Assembly: GCA_002436025.1 (NCBI GenBank)
Contig: DIXM01000003.1
Coordinates: forward strand, 195,454-259,453
Origin: a candidate division Hyd24-12 bacterium UBA6080
Lineage (GTDB): Bacteria; Fermentibacterota; Fermentibacteria; Fermentibacterales; JCC-6
Reading direction: 5' to 3'
DNA length: 64,000 nucleotides
A model generated the notes under the pieces. That model did no database searches. It was given only the letters and a program-made list of their open reading frames with translations, and was not told where the DNA came from. Made by a program: the position numbers and the translations under genes. This document shows, piece after piece, positions 33,414 to 42,000 of this stretch; position 1 is the stretch's first letter; the number at the start of each line of letters is the position of its first letter.

Positions 33414-34316
33414 ATGAACGAAGAAAGAATGAAAGTGCTTGAAATGGTCGCCGATGGCACCATTTCCGCAGATGACGCTGCAAAGCTCCTCGACGCCCTG
33501 AACGAGAGCGGAGCGAAGCACCGCTTCCACGCGCCGCACCCGCCAAAACCGCCCAGGCACGGAGCCTTCCACGGCGTTTTTCACACCATGGGTGACATGA
33601 TGGGCGAAGTCATGAAAGAGATGCGGGTCGGCTTCGGGCGGGAAGATGTTCCCTCCGAGGCTGTCGAAGCGCAGTCCCTTGACGAGGATGTCCCTTCCGG
33701 AGCTTCGGTCAGGGTGAAGAGTTCGGGTTTTAAGCTCTGCGGAACCTCGGGCAGCGTGAAGGTCACCCGCAGCGCCTCGGGAAGGCTTGTTGCCCGCCCT
33801 GCTGCCGGCGAAACGCTCAGGGTGCTTCGTGAAGGCGACGACATTCAGCTCTTCATTAGTGCAGGCGGAGTGGAACTTGAAGTGCCCGAGGCAGCGGGTT
33901 CGCTCGAACTCACCCTCAAGGCCGGAAGCATCTCCGTGAACGGCCTCCACTGTCCCCTGAGGGCAAGGACAATGGGCGGAAGCGTTCACCTTGTAAGACC
34001 CGGTGCCCACTTTTCGGTCAAGACGATGGGCGGAGGTCTTGAACTGGTGCTTGGCCCCGAATGGAACGGTGGCTCCAAGGCAAAGACAATGGGCGGCGGC
34101 GTTTCTGTTGAGCTTCTCAAGGGGTTCTCCGGAACGGTTGACGCCTCAACCATGGGAGGGTCCGTTGAAGCAACCGGTGTCAGGGTGATCGAAGACAAAC
34201 CGTCACCGGGTTCATCCCGGAAAGTCGTTGCCATGGGCGAAAACGAAGGTTCCTCGATCCTCGTGGTGAAGACCATGGGCGGTGGTGTGTCGATCAGGGG
34301 CGGAGAGGATGTGTAA
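33414..34316 (+). CDS. YvlB/SHOCT-like plus DUF4097 protein
   Basis: A 300-residue protein. Residues 1-33 form the short helical YvlB-N/SHOCT-like module (VLEMVADGTISADDAAKLLD). A His/Pro-rich linker follows, then a DUF4097-type beta-solenoid from about 90 onward with five TMGG(G/S) turns spaced about 20 residues apart. No signal peptide is seen, so it is probably cytoplasmic. In Firmicutes similar proteins belong to envelope-stress modules. The ATG at 33414 follows AAAGGAATTG; a TTG at 33405 is less likely. The stop overlaps the next gene by 8 bases. Confidence 0.78.
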   Translation: MNEERMKVLEMVADGTISADDAAKLLDALNESGAKHRFHAPHPPKPPRHGAFHGVFHTMGDMMGEVMKEMRVGFGREDVPSEAVEAQSLDEDVPSGASVRVKSSGFKLCGTSGSVKVTRSASGRLVARPAAGETLRVLREGDDIQLFISAGGVELEVPEAAGSLELTLKAGSISVNGLHCPLRARTMGGSVHLVRPGAHFSVKTMGGGLELVLGPEWNGGSKAKTMGGGVSVELLKGFSGTVDASTMGGSVEATGVRVIEDKPSPGSSRKVVAMGENEGSSILVVKTMGGGVSIRGGEDV

Positions 34317-34680
34317 CACTCCCACACCCACTGCCTGTCCATCATGCGGTGAAGGTCTTCTGGTGATCAGGCTCGAGTGTCCGAAGTGCGGGACACAGGT
34401 CGCGGGGAAGTACAAGCTTTGTCCGGTCTGCACACTGACGGGTGAAAGTCGCGTTCTCTTCGACCTCTTCCTTGAGGCACGCGGGAACCTGAAGGCGGTT
34501 CAAAGGAAGCTGGGGGTCTCATACCCTACGGTCAGGGCCAGGATCGACGACCTGTTCCGCGGCATGGGCGGTTTCGAGAGGCACCCGCTTGAGATACTCG
34601 ACGACCTTCATCATGGTGAGATCAGTGTCGAAGAAGCGGTGGACATCCTTCGCGGAAGTTCCACCGAAGAGGAAGGATGA
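34309..34680 (+). CDS. DUF2089 family zinc-ribbon / HTH regulator
   Basis: A 123-residue protein with two zinc-ribbon knuckles, CPSCGEG (11-17) and CPKCGTQ (26-32), plus CPVC near 40. A helix-turn-helix follows, GNLKAVQRKLGVSYPTVRAR (about 60-79), which is the DUF2089 signature, and the protein ends with a YvlB-like helical pair (EILDDLHHGEISVEEAVDIL). It is probably a DNA-binding regulator of the flanking beta-repeat proteins. It starts at the ATG overlapping the upstream stop. Confidence 0.85.
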   Translation: MCNTPTPTACPSCGEGLLVIRLECPKCGTQVAGKYKLCPVCTLTGESRVLFDLFLEARGNLKAVQRKLGVSYPTVRARIDDLFRGMGGFERHPLEILDDLHHGEISVEEAVDILRGSSTEEEG

Positions 34681-34683
34681 ATC

Positions 34684-35421
34684 ATGAGGTCGGGGGTTTT
34701 GCTTGCTGCCATGCTGCTTTCGTGGGCGGCGTGTTCCATCACGATGGGGGATGATCTTCTTGAGGAGAGAACGGAGAGCTTCTCCCTTGAACAGGGCGGA
34801 AACCTGTCCATACGGAACGTGAACGGTAATGTGAACATCGAACCATGGGACGGCTCGGTCGTTGAGGTTGTGCTGACCATTCGAGGCAACGCCGGAATGG
34901 GGATCCCCGAGGGGTTCGAGACCAAGGCTGTTGCCACGCCCTCATCCCTGTCCTACGAAGTGGAGTACCCCGAAGGGCCGAACACAGTGTCGGTGAGCTT
35001 CATTGTAAGGGTTCCCCGTGAGTTGTCCCTGAATGTTGTCGTCGAGCTCGAGAATGGAAGCATAACCATGGTTGGCCCCCATTTCGTCAACCTCGGGACC
35101 AGCAACGGAAGCATTACCGTCGAGGGCGCAGCAGGGGGCGACGGTGCCGAAACCACAAACGGGAACATCACCGCTTCGTTCACAGGGTTCTCCTCGGGCA
35201 TGACGCTTGAGACGGTAAACGGAAGCATTCGGGCATCGCTTCCGGCTGATGCGGCCTTTTCCGCCGAAACGGTAAACGGAAACGTGACCGTCGAGGGGTT
35301 CAACACGACAGCATCTTCAAGCACCGGCGTCACCGTTCAGGGAGAGCCGGCCGCGGAGATCGGGACGGTGAACGGGAACATCACTGTTGACGTGATCCAG
35401 GCCTCAGTCTCCGGGCGTTAG
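34684..35421 (+). CDS. DUF4097 exported lipoprotein-like protein
   Basis: A 245-residue protein with an N-terminal export signal and possible lipobox (LLSWAAC, Cys17), then a right-handed beta-repeat domain with recurrent NG(S/N)I turns (TSNGSITV, TTNGNITA, TVNGSIRA, TVNGNVTV, TVNGNITV), typical of DUF4097. It follows the regulator by 3 bases. The three-gene set looks like a sensor/regulator plus cytoplasmic and exported versions of the same beta-fold. Its last 41 bases overlap the convergent PHP gene. Confidence 0.78.
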   Translation: MRSGVLLAAMLLSWAACSITMGDDLLEERTESFSLEQGGNLSIRNVNGNVNIEPWDGSVVEVVLTIRGNAGMGIPEGFETKAVATPSSLSYEVEYPEGPNTVSVSFIVRVPRELSLNVVVELENGSITMVGPHFVNLGTSNGSITVEGAAGGDGAETTNGNITASFTGFSSGMTLETVNGSIRASLPADAAFSAETVNGNVTVEGFNTTASSSTGVTVQGEPAAEIGTVNGNITVDVIQASVSGR

Positions 35422-37147
35422 TTATCTCCTGCCCTTTCAGCAGCAGCCCCGTCTGCTCTGAAGAGAACCAGGTCGTTTCCACCCGGGAGTAGAACCAGCG
35501 GTAATACCTCCAGGCCAGCTCGTATAGGCCGTCATCCTCCGCACTCTGCTTCCGGGTTGGAACCAGGTTCCGGGTGAACAGCGCTTCAGCCCTTATTCCC
35601 AGCAGCTCCGCCCCCAGAAGGCCGACAAGCCCCGCCGGGCCGGGTGAAGCTATCATCATGTTGTCGTACTCCGCCTTTTCAAGCTCGCCAAGCATCTTCA
35701 GAAAGGGTGGGAAACCTATGATCATGTTGTTCAGTTCGGGTACTCTCAGGCGGCCAACCGGGCGGAAAACCCTTCCAGGAAGGTTGCTGTCCTCACCCAG
35801 GCACATTACGTCCGGGGGGTAACCGGCAAGTTGTCCCCTCAGTGTCCGTATCGACCGCCGGATGTCAGGCATGCCCGGCATTGAATCGGTTATCCAAACG
35901 GTCTTTCCCGACCTTTCAACAAGGCTGCGGGATGCCGGATAAGCTGCCGCCGCAGCTTTCAGAAGCCCTTCATCCTTGTGCTGGGCGGCGAACGCCGACA
36001 CGTATGGCGCCACGGCCAGCGCCACGGGTGCCAGGGAAGCCAGGGACTGGAAGCTCTCGAGGTACCTGCCGCTCTTCAACCTTCCCACCATCGTCGCGGC
36101 ACAGCCAAGGGTCACCTGCTGGCTGATCTCGCATGCGTGGTCAAACCTTTCCATGTCGCTTTCGTCGCCTTGCGCCGATTCGGAACCCCCCGCCGAGAAC
36201 AGGCTTTCAAAGGCCTTCAGGATGAGTTTTTCGTTCCTTGAAAGGCCCCGCGTCCTGTAGCCATTGATCAGGCGCCTTCCGACAGGCACCCCCGCAAGCC
36301 TTCTCACCACCGATCCCAGAAAACTCGTGCCTGCCGATTCCGGGCTTAGTTTGGACCTGTAGAAGAGGAAGGCGATCCTGTATATGGTGTGGGCCAGTCT
36401 GAAGCTCGTGCCGGCCCTTCCCCCGCTGATGTGCGCTCCGGAAGCGAGTATACGCAGGTACTCGTCAGGGCTTTCGCACCTTGCGGTCTCGGTGTAGGCG
36501 CACGCGCAGTGGAGCCCTCCGTGATCATCGCTGCCCCCCGTCAGGCACTTCTTCCAGGGTTCCTCACCCCGGGGCTCGAGGTTGTGCTTCTCAGCAAGCC
36601 TGTAAAGGGTTTCCCTGTCAAGGCCCTCAATGATAGCCGTTGCGATGTTGCTTGCCCTGGGATGTCTGGAGCCGTTGAGCCCCTCGAACCGGTTGAAGAG
36701 GACAAGCAGTTTCTCGAAGATCTCAAGGTCGAGCCTGCCGTTGATGCTGTAGAGCGGGTGGGCGATGGAGTGAACGATCCGTTCCCGCTGAAGATAGCTC
36801 CGAAGGTCGTAAATGTTCTCGCGAAGCCTCTGGATCTCCCTGAACTGCGTTTCAGTGAAACCGTAGGCAAGGCAGTGGACCTTGCATCCGTTCTCGGGGA
36901 AATAAGTTGTCGCCTCGACACCGGTAAAGGTACCCGGAAGATGCGCTATCTCGGTGCAACCCTCGATCCTGTTGTGATCGGTGATCGTGACGAAATCCAT
37001 TCCCCGGCTTCTGCATGTGCGGTACACCTCGTGCGGGTCGGTGTAGCTCTCGGGAGCACCCAGTTTCTGAAGGACCCAGAACGAAGGCCTTTCGGAATGC
37101 GAGCTGTGGACATGCAGGTCCGCCCTGGACACTGCTTCTTTTGTCAT
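35381..37147 (-). CDS. PHP-domain phosphoesterase with truncated GT4-type glycosyltransferase region
   Basis: A 588-residue protein. The N-terminal PHP domain (about 8-220) has metal motifs ADLHVHSSHS, TITDHNRIEG, HSIAHPLYSI and TGGSDDHGG. A helical middle follows. The final 170 residues look like the N-terminal half of a GT-B glycosyltransferase (MMIASPGPAGLVGLLGAELL, then LAWRYYRWFYSRVETTWFSS). The donor-sugar-binding half is missing: the protein stops with a basic tail (ARRLRPGSRQQ) inside the convergent gene. PHP-GT4 fusions are known, so this appears C-terminally truncated. I start at the ATG at 37147, preceded by TGGAGG. Confidence 0.75.
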   Translation of the reverse strand: MTKEAVSRADLHVHSSHSERPSFWVLQKLGAPESYTDPHEVYRTCRSRGMDFVTITDHNRIEGCTEIAHLPGTFTGVEATTYFPENGCKVHCLAYGFTETQFREIQRLRENIYDLRSYLQRERIVHSIAHPLYSINGRLDLEIFEKLLVLFNRFEGLNGSRHPRASNIATAIIEGLDRETLYRLAEKHNLEPRGEEPWKKCLTGGSDDHGGLHCACAYTETARCESPDEYLRILASGAHISGGRAGTSFRLAHTIYRIAFLFYRSKLSPESAGTSFLGSVVRRLAGVPVGRRLINGYRTRGLSRNEKLILKAFESLFSAGGSESAQGDESDMERFDHACEISQQVTLGCAATMVGRLKSGRYLESFQSLASLAPVALAVAPYVSAFAAQHKDEGLLKAAAAAYPASRSLVERSGKTVWITDSMPGMPDIRRSIRTLRGQLAGYPPDVMCLGEDSNLPGRVFRPVGRLRVPELNNMIIGFPPFLKMLGELEKAEYDNMMIASPGPAGLVGLLGAELLGIRAEALFTRNLVPTRKQSAEDDGLYELAWRYYRWFYSRVETTWFSSEQTGLLLKGQEITNARRLRPGSRQQ

Positions 37148-37352
37148 GGCAACCTCCAGTCCCATATCTGTATACATAACCGGGTGGTGTTAAGGGAGGG
37201 TTAAGGCCATTCTGCCGTTGCTCATCCCGGAAGGATTGACTTTTCACTGCAGGCTCTGTTTCCTATATTCCGCCCAATTGCGGCGTACGCTGCAGTTGCG
37301 GGGTGTGGAAGAAGGCCCCATAAAGGGGTGCAATGCAAAACAAGGAGGAGAC

Positions 37353-38366
37353 ATGAGGAAGGCACTCACCGTTCTCGTGATGCTTGCGGTTGCCGCTTTC
37401 GCAAGCGACCCCAGGCTTACTGTTCTCGGGGGCGATGCCAGGCTGATGCTTGACGACTATCTCGAGATGTGGGCTTACCCTGGCGTCATCGGCGACTACG
37501 AATTCGTAACCGGAAGCAGCGAGACCGATCAGAGCATCTCCGACGGCTGGTTCGGCATGACCAAGAACTTCGGCGAAACAACCTTTGGTGTTACCATCAA
37601 CCATGACGATTACATGCACGAGTTCATCTTCAGCCCGGGTGGGTGGGGTGCGATCCTCTCCATCGACTACAGAAAGTTCACCAACGAAGACGAGAACTAC
37701 CAGAAGGAGACCGCCATTGGTCTTGCCTGGGGCACCGAGATCGGCCTGTTCGGTGACTACACCGACCTCGCCCTGGGTGTTGGCTACGACAAGACCAGCA
37801 TCGACATCGAAGAAGTCAACCCCTACTACGGCAATCTGAATGCCGGCGCCTCGGTTCGCGGCCATCAGGACACCTTCTTCAACCTGTTCCCCATCATCAG
37901 CGTTGGCCTCAACCAGAGCAGCAACGGCGATGATGAGAACGACTACAGCATCTCCACCATCAGCTTCGACCTGGGCGCCGGCCACAACCACATGATCGCC
38001 CCCAAGACCCAGTTCGTCGCGGGTGCCTTCGTCGGCGTTGCCAGCCTCAGCTACGGCGGCGACTACGAAGACATGGACTCCCAGATGACCATCACCATCC
38101 CCAGGCTCACCGGCGGGGTCGAGCAGAGCATCGGCAAATGGTTCATCCTTCGCGCCGGCGCCACCAGCAACACCCAGTACTGGTCCTCTGGCGACAGCAA
38201 CGACTTCAGCACCAGCTTCAACACCAACTTCGGCGTGGGTCTCAAGTGGGACAACTTCATCCTCGACGCCACCATCGGTGAAGACTTCCTTCACGACGGT
38301 CCCTACATGATCGGCGGAGTCGGCAACGGCTTCCTCGGTCAGGTCGCGGCCACCTACAACTTCTAG
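37353..38366 (+). CDS. Outer-membrane beta-barrel protein
   Basis: A 337-residue protein with a signal peptide (1-17) and a mature region of alternating hydrophobic and polar residues, many aromatic-capped strands and Asp/Asn-rich loops, ending in aromatic YNF as barrel proteins do. Codon use is strongly biased (GGC, AAC, TTC, ATC), which suggests high expression. AAGGAGGAG precedes the ATG. It stands alone between the PHP gene promoter region and a strong terminator, so it is probably monocistronic. It may be a porin; the specific family was not recognised. Confidence 0.8.
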   Translation: MRKALTVLVMLAVAAFASDPRLTVLGGDARLMLDDYLEMWAYPGVIGDYEFVTGSSETDQSISDGWFGMTKNFGETTFGVTINHDDYMHEFIFSPGGWGAILSIDYRKFTNEDENYQKETAIGLAWGTEIGLFGDYTDLALGVGYDKTSIDIEEVNPYYGNLNAGASVRGHQDTFFNLFPIISVGLNQSSNGDDENDYSISTISFDLGAGHNHMIAPKTQFVAGAFVGVASLSYGGDYEDMDSQMTITIPRLTGGVEQSIGKWFILRAGATSNTQYWSSGDSNDFSTSFNTNFGVGLKWDNFILDATIGEDFLHDGPYMIGGVGNGFLGQVAATYNF

Positions 38367-38382
38367 TCATACGCATATGCAA

Positions 38383-38410
38383 AAGGGCGCCGGGGCAACC
38401 CGGCGCCCTT
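38383..38410. terminator. Bidirectional terminator between barrel and saccharopine dehydrogenase-like genes
   Basis: A perfect 12-bp inverted repeat AAGGGCGCCGGG / CCCGGCGCCCTT with a GCAA tetraloop. It is preceded by AAAA and its arm ends in TT, so it can act for both convergent genes (stops at 38366 and 38425). Confidence 0.8.
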
Positions 38411-38424
38411 CGTCAATTCTCCCG

Positions 38425-39549
38425 TCAGACCTCTTCCAGGCGGATGTTCCTCTGTTCGAGATGGTTCTGCACCAGATCGAAGCATGACTTGCCGGCAGCC
38501 ACGTCTTCGGGGAACATGACTCCGGGCTTTGAAAGAAGCCCCGAAAGGATGAGCTCTATCCCGGCAGTGCATGTGTAGCCTGTGGTGCGGGCCATTGAGC
38601 TTGTGCGTGTCCTGCCGCAGTAGTGGTCGACAAGGCGCCAGCCCTTCCGTGAGACTCCGTCCGCGCCTTCGGCGTCAACGCTCATCACCGTGATGTCCCG
38701 GTCAGAGGGTTTCATCTGCCATGATTTCACAAGAAGCCTGGATGTGAGGTCAATGGGTGCAACCTCGGCGCCACCCCTCAGTTCGATCCTCCCCGTGGAA
38801 AGGAAACCGGAATCCCTGAGAAGGAGTACGGCGTCCCTGTGGCCGGGATACCTCACGGTGCGTTCCTCCATTACGGGAACGCGGTCGCGGTAGCGGAGAA
38901 GTGAACGGAGGCCGTCGGTGAGAAAGTCCTCAAGTGTTCCCACGCCCGGAAAGTCGTAAACCTCAGGTTCGGAAAGCGCCGGGACCGTCACCACACGACC
39001 GTCCCTGACGATCCTGGCAGGTCTGGTGTACTCCTCCAGAACGTCTATCGGGGAGAAGGGGGCAAGGTACTGCCAGGGCATTTTCCGTTCCACGGGAAGC
39101 CCTCCGACCCGGCACGTGAACTTTTTCATGGTACCCAGCGAAGCCAGTGCGCGGCCGAAAAGCATGTTGCTCAACCCCGGCGCAACGCCCATGTCCACGA
39201 TGCATCGGACCCCGTGTTCCCGGGCGAACCCGTCGAGGTGGGCTGGGTCTTCCGGCATGAAGGAGATGTCGACCATGTCCACGCCGGCATGGATGGCCTG
39301 TTCGAGGACGGATAGCCCCATCCAGCCGGGAACTGCGTTAACAGCCATGTCCGCGCCCGCAAGCGCGCCCGACGCCGACCCCGGGGATGACAGGTCGAGA
39401 ACGACGCCTTCAATTCCCGGTTCATCGGAAACCCGCTTCAATGATTCAGGCGAACTGTCGAACACCCTCACCTTGTGCCCAGAGGCTGCCAGATCTCTGG
39501 CTATCGCGCTGCCTACCATTCCGCAGCCGAGAACCCTAACATCGCTCAT
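38425..39549 (-). CDS. Saccharopine dehydrogenase family oxidoreductase
   Basis: A 374-residue NAD(P)-dependent enzyme of the saccharopine dehydrogenase-like family. The N-terminal Rossmann fold has VLGCGMVGSAIARDLA (residues 5-20) and DSSPE after the second strand; VDMGVAPGLSNMLFGRALA (near 118) is the family's conserved block. The reaction may be lysine or carboxynorspermidine-related, but flanking genes give no support for either. The length is typical. It is divergent from the methyltransferase gene with a 133-base gap. Confidence 0.83.
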   Translation of the reverse strand: MSDVRVLGCGMVGSAIARDLAASGHKVRVFDSSPESLKRVSDEPGIEGVVLDLSSPGSASGALAGADMAVNAVPGWMGLSVLEQAIHAGVDMVDISFMPEDPAHLDGFAREHGVRCIVDMGVAPGLSNMLFGRALASLGTMKKFTCRVGGLPVERKMPWQYLAPFSPIDVLEEYTRPARIVRDGRVVTVPALSEPEVYDFPGVGTLEDFLTDGLRSLLRYRDRVPVMEERTVRYPGHRDAVLLLRDSGFLSTGRIELRGGAEVAPIDLTSRLLVKSWQMKPSDRDITVMSVDAEGADGVSRKGWRLVDHYCGRTRTSSMARTTGYTCTAGIELILSGLLSKPGVMFPEDVAAGKSCFDLVQNHLEQRNIRLEEV

Positions 39550-39682
39550 TCGTAACCCTTCGTTAAACTTCAGGATCCCTGCATATCAGCGGGCAATGAT
39601 GACGCCCGCAGTGAAGTCTCGTCAATGGACCCCTTGACCCCGACCCGCGCCCTCAGCAAGAATCGGGTTCCCTCTCAGCTTT

Positions 39683-40390
39683 GTGATACAGGAAAGGGGG
39701 CGGACTCTGCGAACCACTTCCAAATTGTCAGATGTTCTCTATCTCGCCCGGACCTACAGGCGTGCCGCTCTTCCGCACAGACTGCACGTCATGATAAGAA
39801 GGGTAACCTGCCCGTTCGACAGGGTCGTGGACAAGGTGCCGGCTGGAGGACTTCATGCGGATGTGGGGTGCGGTCACGGGGTCCTGCTGGCGCTTCTGCA
39901 CCGAAGAAACCCGGCCGGCGCGTTCCTGGGCCTGGATATCGACCGGAGGAAGATCGATCAGGCGAGGAGATGCGCACTTGACCGGATCGAGTACCGCTGC
40001 GGTGTGGTTGATGACCTTGAGCCCGGCAGTTTCGATTCCATGTCTGTTGTTGACGTGCTTTATCTGATGCCGAACAGCGGAAAGGCCCAGTTCCTCAAAG
40101 CATGTGCCCGAGCATTGAAACCCGGCGGGACGTTTGTGGTGAAAGCCCTTGTGGACACACCGCGGTGGAAACACCGTGTGATAGTGCTCGAAGAGCATGT
40201 AATGGTCAGGATCTTTAAGATAACCAAGGGCGAAACCATCAAGATAACCTCACCCGGCGTTCTTGCCGGGATGATCCGCGAGGCGGGGTTCACTGAACCC
40301 GAAGTCATCGGGCTGGACAGGGGCTACCCGTACCCCCACTCGCTTTTTGTCTGCAGGCGGGCCGATGTTGAAGAAGGCTCAGCGCCATGA
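39683..40390 (+). CDS. Class I SAM-dependent methyltransferase
   Basis: A 235-residue protein with the SAM-binding motif I HADVGCGHGVLLALL (near residue 58), the acidic residue after strand 2 in LGLDIDRRK, motif post-I DVLYLMP and motif III FVVKALVDTPRWKHR. The substrate is unknown. It is translationally coupled to two GT-C-like membrane proteins, so a glycolipid or polyprenyl substrate is possible. The GTG at 39683 lacks a good ribosome-binding site; GGAAAGGGGG lies within the frame, so the true start may be 24-42 bases further in. Confidence 0.78.
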   Translation: MIQERGRTLRTTSKLSDVLYLARTYRRAALPHRLHVMIRRVTCPFDRVVDKVPAGGLHADVGCGHGVLLALLHRRNPAGAFLGLDIDRRKIDQARRCALDRIEYRCGVVDDLEPGSFDSMSVVDVLYLMPNSGKAQFLKACARALKPGGTFVVKALVDTPRWKHRVIVLEEHVMVRIFKITKGETIKITSPGVLAGMIREAGFTEPEVIGLDRGYPYPHSLFVCRRADVEEGSAP

Positions 40391-42000
40391 GCCTTGACTC
40401 CGGCGGGTCACCCGGATATTCAAGCCCAATGGCTTCCGGAAGAGCTTTTGCGAGGATAACCCTTCCCCGGCTTGCGCTTGTGCTTCTGCTGGCGCCAATG
40501 CTGCTGGTGTGCGCAAGGGTGTTGTTGTCCGGCATCCCTGACCTTGCTGTGGAGGGGGACCTGGCCATGCTGGACATTTCCACCCGCAACCTGGCTGAAG
40601 GTCGATCGCTTCTGGGTCCCTATTCCCGGTTCGGGTTCAACCACCCGGGACCGGCATACCTTTTTCTCCGGATGCCCCTTTGCTTGATCACGGGGTGTTC
40701 CGGTTCGGCCTCCTACATCACAGTGCCGCTGCTCATAACGGTATGCCTGGCCGCTGCGTTCATCCTCGTGAGGAGGTCGTGCGGCGACACTGTTTCCATC
40801 GTGTTCTGCCTCCTGATACTGTTTTATCTCATGCAGACCTCTCCGGTGGTCTGGCTTCGGGACTGGAACCCCTTTGTGATAATCTTTCCCTTTCTTCTCT
40901 TCGTTATGGCCTGTGCCGCGGTGGCCTCGGGAAGGACGGGCTGGTTCCCGGCTGCTGTTGTCTGCGGCTCACTGGTGGCCCAGACCCACCTTGGGGGCGT
41001 GCCTGTCATTCTGATCCTGCTTCTTTTCATTCTTCCGGTGCATCGGCTGTTCGGTCGGGCCATTCCCGGGAAGGGAGGCAGGGTCGCAAGACCCGTTGTT
41101 GCGGGACTGGTTTTGGGATTGGCGCTCCTGCTTCCAGTTCTTGTTCAGGAACTTGCCCCGGGGGAGGGGAACATCACCAGGATTTTCCGGTTCATGGCCG
41201 GGAACCCCTCCGGAGTCGGGTTGAAGACCGCGCTTCGGGAATGGTCCGGAGCCCTTACGACATTCGAGACCGGGTTCCTTGCCCCGCGCTTTCTCCGCTC
41301 CCGGGGAATCCTGTTCCAGGTTGTGTTCGTGGTCGCTCTTCTCAGGTTGTTCTTAATCACGGGCTGCGCGGTCATCCTCCGTAAAACCGGGAGAAGCCCG
41401 TTCACAGGTTCCCTGGCTGTGTTTCTCATCGTCGCCCACCTTTCGATGTTTCTCGGGGTTCTGCAGGTCAGGGGAGACCTTCACGAATACCTGTTCTGCT
41501 GGTTCTCGGTGACATCACCCCTTTCGTGGCTCGTTTTCATCGGAACCGTTGCGGTGTTCGCAAAGGGGAAGATCGCCCGTTTGTGGATCATCCAGCTGAT
41601 CCTTACCCTGCCTGCATTTCTTATCGCAGGCTCTGTGGTCAGCAGACTCGGGGTTTTCGGTCCCGGTCGTTTCGATCCCCTGGGCTACCACGATGAGCAG
41701 GTCGAAAGCCTTTCGGCTGAGCTGGCCCCATTGCTCGGTGCTCAAAGCGGAAGGAGCTGGTTCCTTGAACCCGTTCCAAGGGAGCTCTGGCCCGTGTCCG
41801 CCGGAGTTGTGAACCGCCTTTGCAGCAGGGGCCATGACATTAATCTCGACGCCTTCTTCGGCTCACTTGTCGGAACATCCCCGCCAGCGGGAGCAACGCG
41901 TCTGGTGCTCACCGAACGGGACTCTGCCGGGTCCGTCTGCATCGAGGCCTTCGACATCCAGGGCGACCCGATTCCGGGATCCTTTGGCGGGTCGATATGA
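40387..42000 (+). CDS. Polytopic GT-C-like membrane protein 1
   Basis: A 537-residue integral membrane protein with about ten to eleven helices and a C-terminal soluble region of some 110 residues. The first extracytoplasmic loop contains VEGDLAMLDISTRNLAEG, where an acidic pair follows the first helix as in GT-C glycosyltransferases that use polyprenyl-phosphate sugars. No named family was recognised. Its ATG overlaps the methyltransferase stop (ATGA), and its end overlaps the next gene, so the three are one translational unit. Confidence 0.72.
   Translation: MSLDSGGSPGYSSPMASGRAFARITLPRLALVLLLAPMLLVCARVLLSGIPDLAVEGDLAMLDISTRNLAEGRSLLGPYSRFGFNHPGPAYLFLRMPLCLITGCSGSASYITVPLLITVCLAAAFILVRRSCGDTVSIVFCLLILFYLMQTSPVVWLRDWNPFVIIFPFLLFVMACAAVASGRTGWFPAAVVCGSLVAQTHLGGVPVILILLLFILPVHRLFGRAIPGKGGRVARPVVAGLVLGLALLLPVLVQELAPGEGNITRIFRFMAGNPSGVGLKTALREWSGALTTFETGFLAPRFLRSRGILFQVVFVVALLRLFLITGCAVILRKTGRSPFTGSLAVFLIVAHLSMFLGVLQVRGDLHEYLFCWFSVTSPLSWLVFIGTVAVFAKGKIARLWIIQLILTLPAFLIAGSVVSRLGVFGPGRFDPLGYHDEQVESLSAELAPLLGAQSGRSWFLEPVPRELWPVSAGVVNRLCSRGHDINLDAFFGSLVGTSPPAGATRLVLTERDSAGSVCIEAFDIQGDPIPGSFGGSI

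Noticed and set aside
36389..37204. Plus-strand open frame of 271 codons
   Set aside because: It is a shadow of the PHP gene, whose metal-binding motifs on the minus strand are clear.
37236..37269. TTGACT and TATATT upstream of the barrel gene
   Set aside because: The spacer is 22 bases; shifting the -35 gives only a weak match, so no promoter was called although a strong one is expected here.
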